A DNA stretch of 64,000 nt, from NCBI GenBank assembly GCA_003993805.1, contig RSEF01000001.1, positions 153,285,781-153,349,780 of the forward strand, read 5' to 3'. Below the pieces are notes generated by a model. It did not search any database. It saw only the letters and a program-made list of their open reading frames with translations, and was not told where the DNA came from. Made by a program: the position numbers and the translations under genes. Positions within the stretch are counted from its first letter, which is position 1, and each line of letters starts with the position of its first letter. This stretch comes from Himantopus leucocephalus (lineage: Eukaryota; Chordata; Aves; Charadriiformes; Recurvirostridae). Of this stretch, positions 24,601-34,300 are shown one piece after another.

Positions 24601-27600
24601 GAACTAAAAAGTTTATTTCAAAGATTTTTATCTTTTTCTTTTTTTCCTGGTGTACGTAAGAATAAAGTTACAGTTTTCATTCAGGTCTGGTTTGCTTGTA
24701 TTTCAATTTAATCATCAATCTGAAATAAAATTGGTTTCTCAACACTGGTGGTAAGGAAAACAGATACTTTTCCATAGAACAACTAGTTACTATATAAACT
24801 TGGCATTGTAGATGAATTATATATTAGACAATAAATGTTAGATAAATTACTAGTCCCTCTGAACAAACTGTCAAGTATATAAGAAAGAGTAATGCAGAAA
24901 AACAGGACAGTAGATAAAAATGACTTATTATCTAAACACAAAACAAGCAATCATAAAAATAAAGGTCTTTTTTCTCAATTTACAGGATAATCCTGAGGGA
25001 AAAAACAAATATACTTCTATACAAGTAAGTCTGCTTGTTCTATTAATCAGCAATACATGTTAGTTTCATAGGCATTTGTGAAAAGTAAATAGTATGCAAA
25101 TGCCTTTAAATCAATATGTTTTCAATGTCCTATGCTTTATGGGATCTTGATTTATAATTTTCATGAATGTGTCAAACTGCTAAATCATTTGTGTCATTTA
25201 TTATACATTCAAGGCCAGAACCTTATTACTATTCTGTAAGTATTTTGAAAAACCTTCCATTTTACTTTATATTGTCCACTGTCCCCCTCAAATATTTGCA
25301 TCAGAATTTGAAGTTACACTTCAGTGACAGCAGAGAAAAGAGACACAGAGAAAAAACCTCCCAGGAATTTAATTTTGTTTATGAAAAGCAAAGACCACAG
25401 AAGGTCTTTGGGATCCTTTGGGATGGAGGCTGTCCTCCAGGTATGCTGCACCTCATTCTAATCCATGCAGCTTGCACATCCCATCTCTATCCTGAAAGTA
25501 TCCAAAAGTAAGAATGTTTCAGTAAACCATAGTAACACTAAGTATTGCAGTCTTCTACTTGTTTTACAGGTTTGGCTGGCAAGTTATGCTTTTCCTGAAA
25601 AGTCATAATGCAAAGACTGAGGAAGGTGAGGTGCATGCAGACAGTTTATTCCTCAAATCACTCAATTCTAGCAGTATTGAAACAAGACAATTCAATATAT
25701 TTTTCTACCTCTGTCCATGCGCCAAGGGAAATTATCAATAGAGCAGACTATATTGTAAGAACTTACAGGATATAGTTTAAAAGATGAAAAGCTTCTAAAC
25801 ATAAAGAGTTTACTGAGTGACAGGTTATTTTTTAAAGGAGATACACAGATACGTACATATTATATTTGTAATAAACGTGTGTACTTTTATTTCTGGCTTT
25901 ATAACAGCAGTCTACTTTAACAAGCAATGCTCTCCTCGCCTTGTCAAAATTTCACTGGTAAATGGCACTTGCATATTATCAACAACCTAAACATGCAACA
26001 AAATAAAAAACTCGGTTTTGCTTTGTTTTCAGGAAGGGGTGAATAATCATACATTTCAAAGATCCAACACAAGAAAGAAGTACCTCTTGAAAATGAGAAC
26101 AGGCGGCAGTGCCTGCTTCGTGAACCCCGACTGGGGAGAGTGGAGTGCACCTGTAGAGTTTGGTATGAACGAAAATACATGCCTTGAGCTACTCTTCCCC
26201 CAGTGATGTCCTGTCTACATCACACTTTGCTGCGCATCTATGGACACGCAGATATATGAAAGCTTGGCAAGCATTTTCTTTCCCTCCACATTACTGAGAA
26301 GAGGAGGAGGAAGAGAATTAACACATCTCTTAACAGTCTGACATTGGAAATCAATACAAAAAGTTACACATTTGCAATTGAAGTGCATACCTGCTTACTG
26401 CAGGGGATGGACAAACAGGCTCGATGTAAATCCTTCCCAGCAGACGTTACTGCTATGGTCCTAAATTAAAGAGTTGATTTTTATACGACGTGAAGCCTTT
26501 CAGACTGACATTCACCAGCCAGTCACTGAGGTAGATTTTTGACACAGCTGTGTATTTATTCCTCTTTATTAACAATAATACTTTATGACTGTTTCAGGAA
26601 ATGAAGAAGTTATCTCTTCTTCAGTATGGATTTTACTTGTGGTAGCAGTTGCGACACTCTTAGTGGCAATAGTCACAATTTTGTTCTGCAAAAGGTAAAC
26701 CTAATTTATGCATTTTTTTTTATTCTGTGTGGGTGTGAAACATCTGCAGTTCTTAAACCAGTAAGGCAGAGGTGTCTCTGTAGTATAGATAAAACTTTTT
26801 CAATCACACTGTACTGGAAATTAATCCAAATGAATGATGCTGATGCAGGTGCTATAATGGCGATGCCCAAAGTCCCTCCTCAGCTGATCCACACCAATTT
26901 TTCCAGGGCCTCTTCTGTCAACACGGCAAGAAGAGAAATTATATGCTATTACTTATATTAATAATACAGCTGCTCTGAATATTTGCAAGTTAAATGCAAT
27001 TGTCTACGCAATAGGTTTTCTGATTTCTTGAACTGCTNGTTCTGATTTCTTGACTTTCTTGACTTTCTTGCTGACTTTATTGCAAACATGCAGGTTGATT
27101 GTACGTACCAGTAAAGTTTCTGCAATGTTCACTACAATTGTCCTGTCAAACTGAATGTATCTGAAAGCACATAATCAAGGCAGCTTGCTTCTTGAAATAA
27201 ACCANTTTCTGATTTCTTGAACTGCTGACTTTATTGCAAACATGCAGGTTGATTGTACTTACCAGTAAAGTTTCTGCAACGTTTACTACAATTGTCCTGG
27301 CAAACTGAATGTACCTGAAAGCACATAATCAAGGCAGCTTGCTTCTTGAAATAAACCATGTAAGTGAAACAGAAAGAAAAAGGATATTTTGCTGTATCAT
27401 GCACTTTGTATCAAAATATACGGTAATTCAGAGATGATACCGTACTTCGAACTTGTTAAAATTTTTACACCCACTTTTCACTGGTTGCAGTGACTTAAAG
27501 AGCAACACAACTTCCTTTTCCTTTCAAAGAAGAAAATAACTACTAGTGAATCTTTAACCAAAGATGAAACTATTATAATCCAAGTTCTTAGTGTTTTCCT

Positions 27601-29084
27601 GATATGTGTTCATTCTGTGCTGAGATGATGTATATTTTTCATTTCTCTTCTATCCTGGAAGAGGAAGATAAGAGCTGTTTCAAGGGTGCAATGGTTTTGA
27701 CACATGAAGGTTACTTAATTTTTCTTTTCTATTCCATCTCTTTTGATCTCTAGGACTGGCTGTTGGAAAGCAGCACTTCCAAAAATCCCAGAGCCAAAAA
27801 ATGCGTTTTGTGGACTGTCTGATACAAATCCAGAGGTATGTTCTCTTTGTATTTTATATTAAAAGTGTGAAATACATACAAGACTTTGCCGTGGGTATTC
27901 TTTAAATTATAAGGAACTTAACACATAGAATAATTCTTCTCTTTGCCGTATTTTGAGGAATTACAAGACAAAATCAGCAGGCAAGTTTGTTAAGTGAAGT
28001 CAAATGCAGTGTTCTTCCAGAATCAGGGGATTTCTCCCATTCCAGTCTCACAGGTGCAGGGGCTGATGCCCCTGGTCCAAGCAGCAGCAAGGGTTATGCA
28101 TTTTCCCAGCATGAGGCACACACATGTACAATAATACACAGAGAGGACACTAATGCAGACAGCCACAGAAAGCAGCACAGGTGCCTTTAGCAGCACCACG
28201 TCAGCACCAAGACCAGTTGCATAAATAGGGTTGCAGACATCCCAGTCCTCCTGCTCTTCTCCATCTGAGTTTGCCAGTAAGACGTGCATGCACCCTCACT
28301 CTCTTCGTTCACAACAACCAGAAATTCACAAGCTCCTCACATCAGATCTGTGTCTGGATCCTGGGCCTCCCCACCAGGTCATCAGCTCTCACCTTGGGTG
28401 TCTCCAGGTGCAAGTCTCTCCTACTCACTCGCTAGTCCAGCTTCAACAATGTTCGCTATCAAGTTAGACTTACAGGATAGAAAGCCAAGTAACACAGAAA
28501 AAATTTCAAAATAGGATTTTGTAAGGTAACAGACAGACTGTGGTGGTCACACACAGTGTTTGACCAGACCAGCATACCGACCAGCAGATCACTTGTGCCC
28601 TTTTCTTGTCCAGCAGTTCATCATATTATGTCCTGTAGTTTCTCACCGTCTGTTCAATTAGCTAAACTTCAGGCCAATGCGTACACATCTACTTTCACAC
28701 ATTAGCAAAGCTAATGCTTTTGTATTAATTCATTTGAGATGATATGTGGTGCTCTGGCGAAAAGCACATTCTCCCTGTCCACTTCCCACTTCCAGGCCAG
28801 TCAAAAATCATATGTCTGCATTACACAGCTGCTGAAATTTCACTGTTATGTCCAGATAATGAAAGCTTATCAACTAAGAAACAAAGAAGCAAAATATTTC
28901 TATAAAATATGCAACAGAAGTTGAAATACTCTCAGAATTGTGCATAAGTAAGCAGAAGCTAGCCTAACCTTATGCATAAAACTAATGGAAGTTTTTATTT
29001 TCCTTTCAGCTGATGGGGAGCAGAATTCAGTCACTAACATCTGAAAACGAAGACATAATATTAGTTGCTGACGTAGCAAAATAA
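18569..29084 (+). CDS. CSF2RA: Gene 1: GM-CSF receptor alpha chain (CSF2RA), 5' exons missing
   Basis: The product is a type I cytokine receptor alpha chain at the cell surface. In the family this subunit binds GM-CSF and signals with the common beta chain via JAK2/STAT5. Nine exons were read: 18569-18692, 20004-20133, 20226-20401, 21753-21892, 24986-25024, 26033-26162, 26598-26694, 27754-27835 and 29010-29084. All splice phases agree and join into one open frame of 330 codons plus stop. Landmarks are the rest of the N-terminal domain, the NFSCVIYNISLMNCTW strand close to human CSF2RA, YFLVNGS, the second FnIII domain (PPSNITVNC, CFKYEIIIKYK), DWGEWS as the WSXWS box, one membrane helix, a Box1-like LPKIPEPKNAF and a tail of about 50 residues without tyrosine. 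The signal peptide and first half of the N-domain were not found. The name rests on remembered human CSF2RA motifs. Confidence 0.88.
20004..20133 (+). CDS. CSF2RA: Gene 1 exon: first strands of cytokine-binding domain 1
   Basis: 130 nt, phase 1 to 2, with GTTTGCAG acceptor and GTAAGT donor. It encodes NFSCVIYNISLMNCTW, then a short linker and DTQYFLYWQNLR. The Cys-X-Trp motif (NCTW) is the hallmark of class I cytokine receptors. Confidence 0.93.
20226..20401 (+). CDS. CSF2RA: Gene 1 exon: end of cytokine-binding domain 1
   Basis: 176 nt, phase 2 to 1, with TATACAG acceptor and GTAGGT donor. It encodes MECELYIKDENGRNTGCRF and then SYFLVNGSSND, matching the human YFLVNGTS region, and ends IDLYKI. 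Confidence 0.93.
21753..21892 (+). CDS. CSF2RA: Gene 1 exon: first half of domain 2
   Basis: 140 nt, phase 1 to 0, with ATTTCAG acceptor and GTAAGA donor. It encodes EKLMPPSNITVNCDEI, IIKWQQPQ and CFKYEIIIKYK, the start of the membrane-proximal fibronectin III domain. Confidence 0.93.
22870..23960 (-). mobile_element. CR1 LINE fragment in a gene 1 intron
   Basis: The reverse complement reads as the 5' and internal part of a CR1 element. Recognisable plus-strand blocks are CCTTGTAGATCAACCAATAG with GCCCTCCAGGGCAATTTCCC, and the later GGTGCCCACACAGAAGAGCA. It lies between the exons at 21892 and 24986. Borders are approximate. Confidence 0.65.
24986..25024 (+). CDS. CSF2RA: Gene 1 micro-exon of 13 codons
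   Basis: 39 nt, phase 0 to 0, with TTTACAG acceptor and GTAAGT donor; it reads DNPEGKNKYTSIQ. It is supported by a 39-nt exon at the same place in gene 2 (34679-34717). Confidence 0.85.
26033..26162 (+). CDS. CSF2RA: Gene 1 exon: WSXWS box
   Basis: 130 nt, phase 0 to 1. It encodes EGVNNHTFQRSNTRKKYLLK, then MRTGGSACFVNPDWGEWSAP and VEFG. WGEWS is the family box; VEFG corresponds to IEFG in human CSF2RA. Confidence 0.93.
26598..26694 (+). CDS. CSF2RA: Gene 1 exon: transmembrane helix
   Basis: 97 nt, phase 1 to 2, with GTTTCAG acceptor and GTAAAC donor. It encodes NEEVISSSVW followed by about 22 hydrophobic residues (ILLVVAVATLLVAIVTILF) and CKR, the stop-transfer basic end. Confidence 0.93.
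27016..27358 (+). repeat. Direct duplication with two single-N junctions in a gene 1 intron
   Basis: Positions 27070-27204 and 27224-27358 (135 bp each) match with about five mismatches. A 21-bp block TTTCTGATTTCTTGAACTGCT precedes both, and Ns sit at 27038 and 27205. The first copy also has an expanded CTTGACTTT run (27048-27072). It lies between the transmembrane and Box1 exons, so no coding sequence is affected. Confidence 0.85.
27754..27835 (+). CDS. CSF2RA: Gene 1 exon: Box1 segment
   Basis: 82 nt, phase 2 to 0, with TCTCTAG acceptor and GTATGT donor. It encodes TGCWKAALPKIPEPKNAF and CGLSDTNPE. The proline pattern PKIPEPK fits Box1, the JAK contact site of this family. Confidence 0.9.
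29010..29084 (+). CDS. CSF2RA: Gene 1 terminal coding exon
   Basis: 75 nt after a CCTTTCAG acceptor, beginning LMGSRIQSLTSENEDIILV and ending in a TAA at 29082-29084. The acidic-hydrophobic end resembles the EEVLTV region of human CSF2RA. Confidence 0.9.
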   Translation: MMGSRIQSLTSENEDIILVADVAK

Positions 29085-29156
29085 CCAAGAAAAACTGGGG
29101 AATCTGAAAGTGCACTTCTTAGCTCAGGCAACTGTATATTTCTGTGGAAAGTCTGG

Positions 29157-29162
29157 AATAAA
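29157..29162 (+). terminator. Polyadenylation signal AATAAA of gene 1
   Basis: A canonical AATAAA lies 72 bases after the gene 1 stop codon, a plausible 3' UTR end. Confidence 0.65.
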
Positions 29163-29939
29163 ATACAGGCTTTCTTCACTTTCTTCCTTTTCTTGGCAAA
29201 ACCAGTAGTGGAGCCAAGAAAGAATGATACCTCACATGTAATTTTTTTAAGTGCCATTGTATTTGCTTTTAATTTTGGCTAACTTTAACTGTTTTGGTAT
29301 CTTTTCCTTATTGGATATCTTCCATTTTGTGAATACGATTAAAATATTTCAGTCAAGAAGTTTTAGTTACCTTTTATTTTTTTTTAAGGAAAGATAATGC
29401 CTTTGCCTCATATTAAAAAGAATAAGAATGAATTTATTGAGACAAATAATTTTTTAAAAAAAAACTGCTGCTGCCTGAATGCCCTTGTCCTACTGTCAAG
29501 AATGGGCCTATTCATACTTGAAGTTTCCTCAGATCTCCAGTATACCTGGGCAACTAGAAAATTGAGAATGGGGTTGAAAACAGGCTGACACATTGAGTGG
29601 TGGCCTGTAATCAACAGGAATCTTAAAGGATAGGAGTATGTCTAAACCTCTAAGTAATCCTAGCGCTTAAGTGTGTTACTTACAAGTTAAGAGATCAGCC
29701 ACCATTAACTTGATATCAGCCCAGAATTTACTTCCATAGGTATCTAGCTTTTTATGTTCTTAGTGCTCGCTTACCTTTTTACTGCTTTCATTCCTCTTTC
29801 ATTCCTCTTTAACTTCTTAGTATTTTAAAATACTGAGTGCGTGACTCGGTTAATCTCTGTGTCCTTTTGTTCAAACAGAGGCCTTTGCTACTCAGCTGGA
29901 CAATAATTTTTCAGAGCCATAGGGTTAGGACAAGGTACA

Positions 29940-30118
29940 GGGAAAACAGCCCAGGCTGGTGTTGAATGCTGTGACTGGTTATGAGCAATGCTCCTCAAGG
30001 GCCAATGCTGAGACTCATAGCATTTAGTACTAACAGTAACCTGGGCAATGGGACGAAATGCAGCCTTAGCAAGAGTGTGTGTAAGAGACGACTTGTAAAT
30101 TCCCTGAAACAAATGGTA
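29940..30118 (+). mobile_element. CR1 LINE fragment, left of a 10-N gap
   Basis: A degenerate plus-strand CR1 reverse-transcriptase piece: the frame at 29981 reads APQGPMLRLIAF and later NGTKCSLSKS, corresponding to the CR1 segment from PQGSVLGP to ECTLSKF. It ends at the N run 30121-30130. Confidence 0.6.
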
Positions 30119-30130
30119 GGNNNNNNNNNN

Positions 30131-30205
30131 CCTTGTCCTATCACTACATGCCCTTGTAAAAAGTCCTTCCTCACCTCTCCTGTAGGCTCCCTTCGGGCCT
30201 ACAGG
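30131..30205 (-). mobile_element. CR1 LINE fragment with a small fold-back end
   Basis: CCTTGTCCTATCACTACATG and AAAAAGTCCTTCC are the complement of a CR1 3' block. It ends in a hairpin: arms CCTGTAGGC (30179-30187) and GCCTACAGG (30197-30205), loop of 9. Confidence 0.65.
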
Positions 30206-30956
30206 GGATGACAGAGGCCTTTAGAAGTGGAGACACAAGGCTACGATGTAGAGGTGTAGAGGCATGGGGCTGGATAAAAGGTGGGACACAGGCACAGCAC
30301 TGGGGACTTCGTGGCTATAAATGACCTCTAACTCTTGATTTTCCCAATCTAAACAATCCATCCACAGAAGCACAATGTGTGATTAGTCTCCAAGTTGGTG
30401 GTTTTGTCTCGTATCTCCTTACTAATTGAAGGATTCAGGATGTGCCGCTTCTGTTATGTCCAGGTGTTATAAAACAACACAAACAGCCTGTACCATTTGC
30501 AGCTAGCAAGTGGCAGGCTTCTGTTGGAGAGTTCAAATGTTCAATGCCCAACATTTCCCACCCCACACACATACACATAATTATTTGCTACCTGATAGCA
30601 GTCACGTTTCAAACTATTTTTTCATCTACCACAGATATGAAGTGATGAAAAGCGAGAGGAAATTTTTGGTTTTGTAAATGGCTGTAAGCAACATCTAGGG
30701 CATGTTGTGCTGAAGAATGTAGCAACATAGTTTGAAGGCAACAAATAGACTTAGGAGAAAATGCCTCCTGAACACTTTAACAATATTGATTTTGTATGAG
30801 TAAATAATAATTCTTGAGAGGTTTAACCTTGGCCAGTTTTCAGTGTTTTTTCATACAAATGACAATCTTTTATTCCTGATCACAATCTCAGTATAGCTGT
30901 ACACTTTCCAAGGCACCCGACCACTGTATAAAACCCTTAAGTTAGGTTGTTCTTAT

Positions 30957-30962
30957 TTTATT
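30957..30962 (-). terminator. Possible polyadenylation signal of gene 2
   Basis: TTTATT on the plus strand is AATAAA on the minus strand, about 310 bases past the gene 2 stop. It is the nearest canonical hexamer seen. Confidence 0.4.
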
Positions 30963-31273
30963 CTTTAGCATAGTGTTGAAAAGCAGTATAATAACTTCCA
31001 AAGAACTACTGAAATATTTTTTGCTGAAACATTGCAAGAATACTTATCATAAGAAGAAGCAAAAATAGTCCAAACAACTCAAATTATTTATGGAAAAGGC
31101 AATCAAATACAAAGAGGCTTTTAAAGATACGTTTTTGGGGAATTTTCTCTACAGGCAACACTATTTTCTCTGCTTGCAAGAGGGAGAGCATATGAAAAAC
31201 TTGTAAAATACTGCCAAAAGGATATATGTATTTCAAAAAAATCAAGTCAGTCGCTTATTTCACTTGTAGGCCA

Positions 31274-31345
31274 TTATGTCACTTCTTCAATAATTGTTAT
31301 TATTTCTTCAGTTTCATGCTTCATGAATTGATTCTTATATTCCGC
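31274..31345 (-). CDS. Gene 2 terminal coding exon
   Basis: Acceptor CTTTAACAG, then AEYKNQFMKHETEEIITIIE to EEVT and a TAA (complement of 31274-31276). 24 codons including stop, phase 0 start. The end is similar to human CSF2RA (EEVLTVKEIT). Confidence 0.88.
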   Translation of the reverse strand, partial: AEYKNQFMKHETEEIITIIEEVT

Positions 31346-34300
31346 CTGTTAAAGGAAGAATAAAACATTTCATCAGTTTTCCATGCATGAGATTAGCCAC
31401 AAGTTCAGAATTTATGAATCTCCCGTTATTCAGACAGTTGCTATTTGTTATATAGAAGCTGTAGTGGGACTCTGTCAATGAGAGGACTGAAATCGATATG
31501 TCTAGGTCTTCCCTCCATGATGAGCTCCCCGAAGAAGAACAAAAGACTGCAACACAAAAGCCAGACAACTCATCTCTTTAAACATAAGAAAGTTAACATG
31601 AAGGAAAAGAAAGTAAAAGGATGTATAAAGGCTCACCAGTGATCTACTGTGTCCTTGCAGACACATTCCTGCTTCCAGACCTAGCTGTAGCCAACTTAAA
31701 AAACTTTCAGCAAATTGCAGCAAACTTTGCAACATGCTCTCTAGATAGGCAGTTCTCCTATGTTACTTGCAATGTCTGTCTGTCTGTTCCTTCTTCTTCT
31801 CATGAGTCTCTCCAGTTCCCTGCATGAGCTAGAACCTCTCAACTCTCTGCTATACTTTCTTGCTTACCATACCCTAGCATCCTCCCTCAGCATCATTGCC
31901 AAATTCTAACATGGGTCTCAACGTCTGCTATGGCACAATTATTTTTGGCCAGCAGTAGATTTCTTTGCCCCTTCTCTCCCCATAGCTGACCAACAGTCTG
32001 ATTCTATATTATTATTGGGCTGAGAAGCTAAGGCTTAGCACTATTCCAGTGATAGCATATGGCTTATAGGGAGAGCAGGGTGAAATTGGGTATTTTCTCC
32101 AATGCTCCAGGTATACAGATGACCAGTGTTTCAGAATGGAAAAGGAAAAATAGAAGAATTATTGCATATGGACCTTCTCTTTCAATACTCCAAGAACAAG
32201 AAAAAGAAAGAAAATTTATCCTTGCTTCTGTGCATCTTTCTGACACTTAGGTCATACCTTTGAGACTGCAATGGATCCTTATTTACAACAAAATTCAGAC
32301 AAATGGAAAGAAAACATACCTGGAAACTCATTGGAGAGATCTTATGGAATAGGTCTCTTGGCCGTGGTAATGTAGCAGATGTTTTTTTCAAATATATGCA
32401 TCTACAATGGCAAAAAGAATGAAGAAAAGACTTCGTATGCAAACATATGAACACACACTATATAATAATGGTCCTGAGGTATTATTTTATTCCTCTATGA
32501 CAAAAACAGTGAAAGAGTAACTAAAAATTACATAGGCTGAATACAATGGTATCATTTTATTGTTCAGAATTTGGATGATAATTTATGTTATGACTTGTTA
32601 AAGAATCATAGGAAGTTGCTTTTTTAAGTATCTGAAAGGGAAATATCCTCAAAACAAGGAAATAATTTAATGTACTACCCATCTACATTACAGGATCTGA
32701 TGGCAGGAAAGCAGCACTGATATAAGGCCTTGTCTCAGTATTGGAAACTGTTGTGTTATATTGATCAAGTGGGTAAGAAGGTTGGGAATCAGAAATATAG
32801 AGCCCACTTGAACATCCAGCACAGCATGATTCCTGCTATAGTTCAGTGCCAATTTTCCCCCTCCCTCCTTTCCTTTACAAGGAGGCCAGAAATTTTCTGT
32901 TAAGGAAAGAGGTGTTATTTCAACAACAGAATAAAAGTTTTGCACAAGAAATGAGGCTTACACTGTGCAGAAAAAAAGTACGAGACTTGCTGCCAGCACT
33001 GATATCAGAAATAACATAGGTGATGAAGTAGATGTAAGTCGTTCTCTTCCTGAAAGGCAAGCAATCATCAAAGTGTTGATTAGTATCACAGAACAGGAAT
33101 GGTTGCACAGCTATGTGCAATCCGCTTTGCACGATAGTGTCAAGCACCAGTGTGAAATGGATGCTTCTTTAGCTTGGCACCTCATTGCCCTGAAAGATGT
33201 GAAGGAACAGGATGGCTGACAGTATGTGGACTGTCTGCGGTAACTCGATACCTTACCAAACATTTTGTGAGGAACTGAGGCCCACAGAGTACTTCAAAAT
33301 CCAAGGTGGCAGAGAGTAACGGGGAAAATAGAAGTTTATAAAGCCAGAAGTAGAAATGGAAGGAGGAAAAGGGCTGGCAACAGACCTCTAAAAGGTATGC
33401 TTTGTTCACTGTCTCCTTGCAAGAAGCATCCACTACCACACCAGAATGCTTGGAGGCCTCCCTAGTATTAAGAGATATGCCAATTCGTCACTCCTTTTCA
33501 TCCTAGTAAATTAACATGCAAATATCAATGTATTTCCATCTCTATGTATAAAGTAATAAATGAGGCCGGCAAGTAATAAGTGAGGGAAAACTAGGTCAAA
33601 GAAGTGATTTTCATTCTTACCAAACTCTACGGGTGTACTCCACTCTCCCCAGTTTTGGCTCACTAAACAACCATTGTCAGTTGCTCTGATTTTGACGCTG
33701 TACCTTTTTTCTGCACTGAAGCTCCCAAATATGTAGGAGTTTCCTGTGAAGCTTCTTTCCTAAATACACAACAACTAGACTGAGACATTTTTATGCATGA
33801 GATATACAGATATTAGGAATGCATCAGGTTCATTTAACGATACAAACAATTACAAAAAAAATTTCACACATGCTTATGTGAACAGAATAGAGTGAAATAA
33901 CAAATAGAAATTTATCCCTTAATAAATTAGCTTGTTCCATCCTAATTCCTTTTGTTTGATCATTTTTGTTATTGGTGATGTGAATACGAAGTTTGTGGTA
34001 TGCTTCCCTGGCTCCTTAACCTCTGCTAAACAATGAGACTTTGGGAAAAAAAAAATCAGTAATTTATTTTCAGGCTTTAAATGGTTTACTTTACTAGAAG
34101 GTAGTTAAAGATCTGGCATTCCCTTACTGTGGATGTTTTCAAAACTGAGGTAGAGTTTAACAGACAGATTATACAGAAGGAAAATTTTGACATATATTGA
34201 AATCCTTCCCAGAAGAATATTGAGCCTTCTTGAAAACCTGATTTTTTTTTTCTTCCTCCTTTATATTGGCTTAATCTTTCAGGTGATGTTTTCTTGCCTC

